DNA of 64,000 nt, taken from positions 62,001 through 126,000 of the forward strand of contig CAKRDD010000007.1 of NCBI GenBank assembly GCA_934309345.1, read 5' to 3'. Of this stretch, positions 59,103-64,000 are shown piece after piece. Every line of letters begins with the position of its first letter. Position 1 is the first letter of the stretch. The notes under the pieces were generated by a model. That model had not been told where the DNA came from, made no database searches, and saw nothing but the letters and a program-made list of their open reading frames with translations. Source of the stretch: an uncultured Mediterraneibacter sp. (GTDB lineage Bacteria > Bacillota > Clostridia > Lachnospirales > Lachnospiraceae). The translations under genes and the position numbers were made by a program.

Positions 59103-60233
59103 TTATTTCATATAGATCAATTCATACTCTCTTGTTCCAAGACCAATCTTCTCTGCATGTGCCAGACAAGTCTTGTACTCTGAATTCGGTGTTGTATTCT
59201 CAAAATGATCATGATGATCGCAAAAATTCTCTTCTTCCATACGATCTGCAAGCTGGCTGTGCGGCAACGGTGTCGCGCTAAGACAGACATCTGCACATGC
59301 CTGATCCAGTGCCAGCGGATCAAAAGATGCAAACATACCAATATTCGGCAGGATCGGTGCATCATTCTCCGGATGACAGTCACAGTTCGGCGATACATCA
59401 ACGATCAGTGAAATATGGAAGTTCGGTCTTCCATCCACAACCGCCTTTGTATACTCTGCCATCTTACAGTTCAATACCTTTGTTGCCGCACTATCCATAA
59501 AAGAAATTGCATCAAAGTTACATGCTCCGATACATCTTCCACAACCAACACAATGTTCAAGATCAATAGACATCTTTCTTGCATCAGCATCATAAATCAG
59601 ACCGTCATTCGCACACTCTCTCAGACAGCTCTTACATCCTCTGCAGGCTTCCTGATCGATCGTCGGCTTACCAACAGAATGCTGATCCTTCTTACCGGCT
59701 CTGGAACCACATCCCATTCCGATATTCTTGATCGTACCACCGAAACCTGTCGTCTCATGCCCTTTAAAATGCGTCAGACTGATAAATACATCCGCATCCA
59801 TCACGGCACGTCCGATCTTCGCTTTCTCTATGTACTCTCCTCCCTGTACCGGAACTTCAATATCATCCGTTCCCTTCAGGCCGTCTCCGATAATCACCGG
59901 ACATCCGACACTCAACGGTGTAAATCCATTCTCCCATGCACAGTAAAGATGCTCCAGTGCGTTCTTTCTACTGCCCGGATATAGTGTATTACAATCTGTA
60001 AGAAATGGCTTTCCCCCAAGCTCCTTCACGACATCAACAACCGCCTTGGCATAATTCGGACGAAGATAACTGATATTCCCCATCTCTCCAAAATGCATCT
60101 TGATCGCCACAAATTTATTCTCCATGTCAATCTCACTGATTCCTGCTTTCTTCATCAGACGTTTCAGCTTCGTTGGAAGACCTTCGCCAAGCTTCGCCCG
60201 GAAATCAGTATAATATACCTTTGCTTTTTCCAT
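59103..60233 (-). CDS. DUF362-domain protein with two [4Fe-4S] ferredoxin motifs
   Basis: 376 residues: an N-terminal DUF362 domain (about 1-180, with NISYLRPNYAKAVVDVVKELGGKPFLTDC) and a ferredoxin pair CRGCKSCLREC (about 197-207) and CVGCGRCIGACN (about 229-240), then a second DUF362 part with CDCHPENDAP. Many anaerobes carry such proteins; a redox role is supported by the clusters, but the substrate is unknown. Start at 60233 has GGGAGGAG upstream. Divergent from the histidine kinase gene. Confidence 0.92.
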   Translation of the reverse strand: MEKAKVYYTDFRAKLGEGLPTKLKRLMKKAGISEIDMENKFVAIKMHFGEMGNISYLRPNYAKAVVDVVKELGGKPFLTDCNTLYPGSRKNALEHLYCAWENGFTPLSVGCPVIIGDGLKGTDDIEVPVQGGEYIEKAKIGRAVMDADVFISLTHFKGHETTGFGGTIKNIGMGCGSRAGKKDQHSVGKPTIDQEACRGCKSCLRECANDGLIYDADARKMSIDLEHCVGCGRCIGACNFDAISFMDSAATKVLNCKMAEYTKAVVDGRPNFHISLIVDVSPNCDCHPENDAPILPNIGMFASFDPLALDQACADVCLSATPLPHSQLADRMEEENFCDHHDHFENTTPNSEYKTCLAHAEKIGLGTREYELIYMK

Positions 60234-60337
60234 GATGTAAACTCCTCCCTGTTGTGAATTCTGACAGCTTAACCCTGCATTCTTATCATACACTATAAAT
60301 CAGACTCTTCCAATCATTTTTAGAAAAAATAATAAAG

Positions 60338-60366
60338 TGGACATCCCCTCAACGATACGGTATACT
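60338..60366 (+). promoter_or_regulatory. SigmaA-type promoter of the histidine kinase gene
   Basis: TGGACA (60338-60343), 17-base spacer, TATACT (60361-60366). Confidence 0.75.
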
Positions 60367-60427
60367 CAAATTATCAACTCCGAACTCAGCAGCAGTTCGA
60401 TCACTCTGAAGGAGATGTAATGATACA

Positions 60428-61699
60428 ATGAATCATCTGGCTGTGACCTCAACACTCACTGTCGTAGCGCATATCATCTGGTTTGCTTCTATGACAGAAC
60501 GAAAATATCCGATCAAAAAAACGGTTCTGCTCTATGGACTTTACGCTATATTCTTTACTGTATGGGCTATACTTGCATATTCCCTGCTTGGCAAAGATTC
60601 TCCGTATGTGATTCCATTTTCATTTGTAGGAACCATCCTGCCTGCCATTCTACTTTTCCTATATACTTCATCTGATAGTTTCAGTAAAAAAATTTTTTTG
60701 ATCCTTACTTACGCAAATTTGTTCTGCATCATCATTTGCCTTTCTATTTTGATCTGCGATGGATTATTTCCGGATTTATCCATTGTAAAACAGATGTATA
60801 TACGAAGCCTGGTACGAATACTGTTGAATGTTCCTGCAGTCCTGCTGTATCTGTGGTTTGCTCGCCCTTATATGCGTACAGTGCCCGGGGACAGGAAACG
60901 GACCTGGTACTCTATTTCCCTCGTGTCCTTTCTGTTTTTAACAGTGTTTGCAACGCTTATCAACTTTCTCATGCGTGATGGTCATACCATTGAACAGATG
61001 ATCCTGTTTATCACAACCATGATGATTTATTGTGCAGTACTGTGGATTGTATTTGGCACGATCCAACACCTGAGTACCGAAGTGAAGATGGAACTGATCA
61101 CTCAGAATGTACAATACCTGCAGGGACAGCTTGCCATGGCCAAAGAACATGCATCAACCGCCAAAGCCATGCGCCATGATTTTCGACATCATATGCAAAA
61201 TATTGATCTGCTTCTGAAACAACAGAAGCCCCAGGAAGCAATACATTATATAGAAGAATTTATCCAAAGCCTGGACGCGGCAAGTCAGATTGAGTTTTGC
61301 CCACATATTACAGTCAACGCTATTTTAAACAACTTTCATAATCAAGCACAGAAAGAAGGCATTCCGATCTCTATAACTGCCGACACACCGGAGCATATAA
61401 CAATTGCAGATATGGATTTTGTTGCGATCCTTTCAAATCTTCTGGAAAATGCAGTAAACGGATGTATCGAATGCGGTTCCCGGGATAAGATCACAGTAAA
61501 TCTCCGTATGAAAAAGGAAAAACTTGTGATTGTGTGCAGTAATCCTTGTAAAAAGGATCTTATAATCGAAGATGATATCATCAAGCCAAAAGGAACAGGG
61601 ATAGAAAGTATCCTGATGGCTATTGATAAATACGATGGAAATATCCGTTATCAGATGGAAAACGGTATTCTGACAGCATGCGTCATCCTTAACTGCTGA
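60428..61699 (+). CDS. Orphan GHKL-type sensor histidine kinase
   Basis: Membrane sensor kinase of the AgrC/CitA-like GHKL type. The 423 residues have about six hydrophobic helices in the first 210, a phosphoacceptor region with RHDFRHHMQNIDLLL (about residue 250-264), the N-box DFVAILSNLLENAVNGC and G-box KGTGIESILMAIDKYDG. No response-regulator gene lies in the window beside it, so its partner must be elsewhere. AGGAG is 13 bases before the start; a three-codon ATG-ATA-CAA-TGA frame lies between them and overlaps the start, giving possible coupling. Own promoter and terminator. Confidence 0.88.
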   Translation: MNHLAVTSTLTVVAHIIWFASMTERKYPIKKTVLLYGLYAIFFTVWAILAYSLLGKDSPYVIPFSFVGTILPAILLFLYTSSDSFSKKIFLILTYANLFCIIICLSILICDGLFPDLSIVKQMYIRSLVRILLNVPAVLLYLWFARPYMRTVPGDRKRTWYSISLVSFLFLTVFATLINFLMRDGHTIEQMILFITTMMIYCAVLWIVFGTIQHLSTEVKMELITQNVQYLQGQLAMAKEHASTAKAMRHDFRHHMQNIDLLLKQQKPQEAIHYIEEFIQSLDAASQIEFCPHITVNAILNNFHNQAQKEGIPISITADTPEHITIADMDFVAILSNLLENAVNGCIECGSRDKITVNLRMKKEKLVIVCSNPCKKDLIIEDDIIKPKGTGIESILMAIDKYDGNIRYQMENGILTACVILNC

Positions 61700-61730
61700 T
61701 CTTTGCAGAAAAATCAGATCACTATTTCAC

Positions 61731-61773
61731 GCAGAAAAAACACGGTTTCACGAAAGGAACGCGTTTTTTCTGC
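61731..61773 (+). terminator. Terminator after the histidine kinase gene
   Basis: GCAGAAAAAACACG pairs with CGCGTTTTTTCTGC (one mismatch), followed by ATTTTTCTTTT. Confidence 0.85.
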
Positions 61774-61861
61774 ATTTTTCTTTTATACTTACACATAATA
61801 AAACATTCTCTGGATCGTTAATTATTGTGACCCAAATTTATGAAGAAAGGATCTGATTTAA

Positions 61862-62464
61862 ATGATGAACTCAAATGTACAGGCTGCTATGCCAAAATTC
61901 GCCGGATTGTCCCATGTATGTATTTTCGTGGACGATATGATGGAGGCGGTTGACTATTACAAGAAACTGTTGGGCGTTGTACCGGATCATTACCTGTCCC
62001 ACTGGAGAAACGAAGGTTTCTTTAAAGCCGGCGGATTTGTCAAAGAAGCTGCCGACGGCGATGTCTCTATCGCTTTTGTAAATGTACCGGGCACAAAACT
62101 GACACTGGAACTCATGCAGTACCATTCACCGAAAGGACGAAAAGAACCTGTCTTCTTCGCTGCCAACGATGTCAGCGGTGCACGTCATGTAGCACTGAAA
62201 ATCACGAACATCGACGAAGCATTTTTACATATTAAATCCATGCCGGATACACGACTGATCAATGAGACGGACGATTATCAGGTATTCCAGATCAGCGAGA
62301 CCTATCCAAATGAAGTTCATTTCTTCGATCAGGATATGAAAGAAATGGATGAAAGGAAACAACAGACAGCTAAAATTCTCAGTGAAGTGCGCTATTTCTA
62401 CTTTATTGACAAATACGGTCTCCAATGGGAATTCGAGCAGGGACATACTGATATTGGTGATTAA
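61862..62464 (+). CDS. VOC (glyoxalase/bleomycin resistance) superfamily protein
   Basis: 200-residue protein of the vicinal-oxygen-chelate fold. The first module is FAGLSHVCIFVDDMMEAVDYYKKLLGVVPD, the second VALKITNIDEAFLHIKSM..ISETYPNEVHFFDQDM..YFYFIDKYGLQWEFEQG. Two ATGs are adjacent (61862, 61865), with AAAGGA about ten bases before. It is preceded by the histidine kinase terminator and followed by its own, so it is a single unit. Substrate unknown. Confidence 0.88.
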   Translation: MMNSNVQAAMPKFAGLSHVCIFVDDMMEAVDYYKKLLGVVPDHYLSHWRNEGFFKAGGFVKEAADGDVSIAFVNVPGTKLTLELMQYHSPKGRKEPVFFAANDVSGARHVALKITNIDEAFLHIKSMPDTRLINETDDYQVFQISETYPNEVHFFDQDMKEMDERKQQTAKILSEVRYFYFIDKYGLQWEFEQGHTDIGD

Positions 62465-62473
62465 GTAAAAATG

Positions 62474-62523
62474 AAACAGGAGTCGGTTTGCGTTACCCGT
62501 GTTGTACGCAGCGACTCCTGTTT
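62474..62523 (+). terminator. Terminator after the VOC gene
   Basis: AAACAGGAGTCG pairs perfectly with CGACTCCTGTTT around a 26-base loop, then a T-run to 62527. Confidence 0.92.
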
Positions 62524-62646
62524 TTTTGTTTATCTTATTATTTTTTCTTTACCAGGCAACGCTTTTTATAGAATGCAAACTTATAGATTATAACTCCAAC
62601 TCTTTCAATAGCTTTTCCTGATATTCCTTCTTTTCTCTCCCATAGT

Positions 62647-63162
62647 TCACAGCACCAGTTCATATAATTTGAACGTCATCTCCCCGACCACCTCATAATA
62701 AAGCGTCTTGGTCTGGATATATCGAAAGCCCAGTTTCTGATACAACTTTTCGGCCGTTGTGTTGTTCTCGATCACATCAAGTCGCAATGCCTTCTTGCCA
62801 TCTTTTCTTCCCTGTTCGATTACATTCTCTACTAATCTCCGCGCCAGTCCTTTTCCACGATGATCCGGATGAACTGCCAAAACATGAAGAACAATTACCT
62901 CATCCGAATCAATCTGCCACGGCGCATCTGAATAGCCATCGACCTTTTCATCGTTTGCTATGACACACGCTGCGATTTCCTCATCTTCTGACAGCACATA
63001 CAGTTGTCCTGTATTAATGCTGTCCTGTATCATCTCATCCGATGGGTGGATACCTTTCTTCCAATGCGGGAATGACGGATCATCCTGCTCCTGATCAATC
63101 AAGTTCCAGTACAGGGATCTTATTTTGTAAAAATCTTCTTTTTCTGCCTTACGGAATATCAT
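62647..63162 (-). CDS. GNAT-family N-acetyltransferase
   Basis: Acetyl-CoA-dependent acetyltransferase with unknown acceptor. The 171 residues contain the acetyl-CoA motif VLAVHPDHRGKGLARRLVENVIEQG (about 94-118) and the terminal AEKLYQKLGFR. The ATG at 63162 has AGGTGG five bases before it; a longer frame lies upstream but is less plausible. Follows the second VOC gene at 13 bases, so likely cotranscribed. Confidence 0.92.
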   Translation of the reverse strand: MIFRKAEKEDFYKIRSLYWNLIDQEQDDPSFPHWKKGIHPSDEMIQDSINTGQLYVLSEDEEIAACVIANDEKVDGYSDAPWQIDSDEVIVLHVLAVHPDHRGKGLARRLVENVIEQGRKDGKKALRLDVIENNTTAEKLYQKLGFRYIQTKTLYYEVVGEMTFKLYELVL

Positions 63163-63175
63163 TTTGCCCACCTCT

Positions 63176-63559
63176 TTACTCATGCAGTTCCAGCGGCAGT
63201 CCGTCCGGGTCATGGAAGAAAGTCATCTTCTTTCCTGTATAATCGTCAACCCGAATTGGCTCACATTCAATACCGACTTCTGCCAACTCATTCACCGTCT
63301 GCTCCACGCTATCAACGCAGAACGCAAGATGACGCAGACCACAGGCCTCCGGCCGGTTTACACGCTTCGGAGGATTTTCCTCAGCGAAAATCTCCAGTTC
63401 CGTGTGTTCATTAACACGCAGATCCAGTTTCCAGTCCTTGCGCTCCGGGCGATAATTTTCTCTGATGACAGAGAAACCCAGCTTATTCACATAGAAATCC
63501 TTAGCTGCTTCGTAGTCAGATACGATGATTGCAATATGATGTATTTTTGATAAATTCAT
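63176..63559 (-). CDS. VOC-family protein, glyoxalase I-like (SMU.1112c/GloA2 type)
   Basis: 127-residue VOC protein: MNLSKIHHIAIIVSDYEAAK and DFYVNKLGFSVIRENYR at the N-terminus; HLAFCVDSVEQTVNELAEVGIE and MTFFHDPDGLPLELHE at the C-terminus. The metal-ligand positions His, Glu and Glu are present in pattern. The ATG at 63559 has GTGAGAAAA before it and fits the family start. The longer open frame to 63649 reads into older, decayed sequence. Confidence 0.9.
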   Translation of the reverse strand: MNLSKIHHIAIIVSDYEAAKDFYVNKLGFSVIRENYRPERKDWKLDLRVNEHTELEIFAEENPPKRVNRPEACGLRHLAFCVDSVEQTVNELAEVGIECEPIRVDDYTGKKMTFFHDPDGLPLELHE

Positions 63560-63690
63560 TTTTCTCACGCTCCATGTCACATTCCGTTTCACCAATAATG
63601 GCATACTGTTCTTCGATGCTCTCGATATAGAAGTAGGTGTTAATTCCAAGTCTTTCGCAGCCTTGGAGTCATGTTTCTTAATAAATAGTA
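63560..63690 (-). pseudogene. Possible decayed helix-turn-helix (LysR-like) gene fragment
   Basis: One frame reads KKHDSKAAKDLELTPTSISR, like the N-terminal helix-turn-helix of LysR-type regulators. A neighbouring frame continues with SIEEQYA, and the first frame resumes with PLLVKR, as LysR proteins do. This fits a gene broken by small deletions, with the insertion sequence next to it. No complete frame exists. Tentative. Confidence 0.3.
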
Positions 63691-63857
63691 ACTAGTGACA
63701 TGCTCCCACCACTTAAATCACTGATTTTGAAGTGGGAGCTTCTTGCTCAATGGCTCTACTGAGCCAAGTATCTACAAGCTATCCTCGCGTGCCCCGCGAT
63801 TCTTTTGCCCGGACACGGGCATATTTTTTTATTATCAACTTGTCCGGATACGGACAT
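63690..63857 (-). mobile_element. IS605-type right end with likely omega-RNA region
   Basis: After the tnpB stop, the minus strand folds into successive hairpins: TGTCCG/CGGACA, GCCCG/CGGGC, TGGCTC/GAGCCA, and a terminal GCTCCCACTT/AAGTGGTGGGAGC stem (about 63697-63734). IS200/IS605 elements end in such subterminal hairpins, and in tnpB elements this 3' region is the omega-RNA that guides the nuclease. The exact boundary, about 63690-63695, is inferred. Confidence 0.6.
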
Positions 63858-64000
63858 TTATGCTGTCAACATCCTTCTTGCCTCTTCACGGATGTTGATT
63901 GCTGCATTACGATCTCTGTCCATCTCATTCCCACACGGACAGCGATAGACTCTTTCGGATAATTTGAGCTCTTTCTTTATCCTTCCACATTGACAGCATT
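63858..64000 (-). CDS. tnpB: TnpB (IS605 OrfB-type) RNA-guided nuclease, C-terminal fragment cut by window edge
   Basis: The last 47 residues of a transposon-encoded TnpB: a zinc ribbon CQCG...CPCG, then DRDRNAAINI, the C-terminal RuvC III motif with its conserved Asp, and the tail EEARRMLTA. The rest lies outside the window. The motif set is typical of IS200/IS605-family elements. The downstream hairpins fit its right end. Confidence 0.9.
   Translation of the reverse strand, partial: CCQCGRIKKELKLSERVYRCPCGNEMDRDRNAAINIREEARRMLTA

Noticed and set aside
62588..62650. 20-codon frame (GTG start) overlapping the acetyltransferase stop
   Set aside because: Encodes a charged helical peptide but lacks a ribosome-binding site and any recognised homologue. 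It is too short to support.
1..64000. tRNA and rRNA genes
   Set aside because: No cloverleaf or rRNA-like segment was recognised in the intergenic regions I read. A tRNAscan-SE/Infernal run would settle it.

Overview
This 64 kb window looks like core chromosome of a spore-forming, anaerobic, moderately AT-rich Firmicute. The best fit is a gut-type Lachnospiraceae (Clostridia). That family assignment is an inference from the protein repertoire: NADP-type glutamate dehydrogenase, a group-B-like [FeFe] hydrogenase, a split B12-dependent methionine synthase, a complete spoIIIA operon, spo0A, spoIVB, gpr and spoIIP. Nearly all genes lie on the minus strand. Plus-strand genes are rpsT and three genes near the right end.

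Layout. 1-4.8 kb: 5' part of a P-type cation ATPase behind a yybP-ykoY (Mn2+) riboswitch, then an ECF sigma / membrane protein / ABC transporter operon. 4.8-7.5 kb: gdhA and rpsU separated by repeat-rich intergenic DNA, including a dispersed palindromic repeat and a tandem array of palindromes. 7.5-17.4 kb: alaS, an [FeFe] hydrogenase, metH, a separate MetH activation protein, metF and glgA. 17.4-28.4 kb: the block yqhY-nusB-xseA-xseB-ispA-dxs-tlyA-nadK-argR-recN-spoIVB-spo0A, close to the Bacillus subtilis order. 28.4-35.1 kb: prfC and spoIIIAA-AH. 35.2-46.3 kb: rimP-nusA-rnpM-ylxQ-infB-rbfA-nrnA-truB-ribF, then rpsO and pnp. 46.5-53.1 kb: parE-parC preceded by gpr-spoIIP. 53.3-57.5 kb: rpsT, ilvN-ilvC and an ABC-F ATPase. 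57.6-64 kb: accessory genes, including an acidic membrane protein, a cupin, a DUF362 ferredoxin protein, an orphan GHKL histidine kinase, two VOC proteins, a GNAT acetyltransferase and the 3' end of an IS605-type tnpB with its structured right end.

The genes fall into functional groups: translation and RNA metabolism (rimP to pnp, rpsU, rpsO, rpsT, alaS, prfC), isoprenoid and NADP supply (dxs, ispA, nadK), methyl-group metabolism (metF, activation protein, metH), branched-chain amino acids (ilvN, ilvC), and sporulation in several loci under apparently different control. Examples are 0A boxes at spo0A and a SigmaE-like promoter at spoIIIAA.

I did not find a clearly new multi-gene system. The most unusual material is non-coding. 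It includes the tandem palindrome array between alaS and rpsU, two copies of a 56-bp double-hairpin repeat next to rpsU and rpsT, a small hairpin family just 5' of minus-strand genes, a terminator inside the gdhA leader, a long-range stem in the pnp leader, and the likely omega-RNA region of a tnpB element. No tRNA, rRNA or CRISPR array was recognised.
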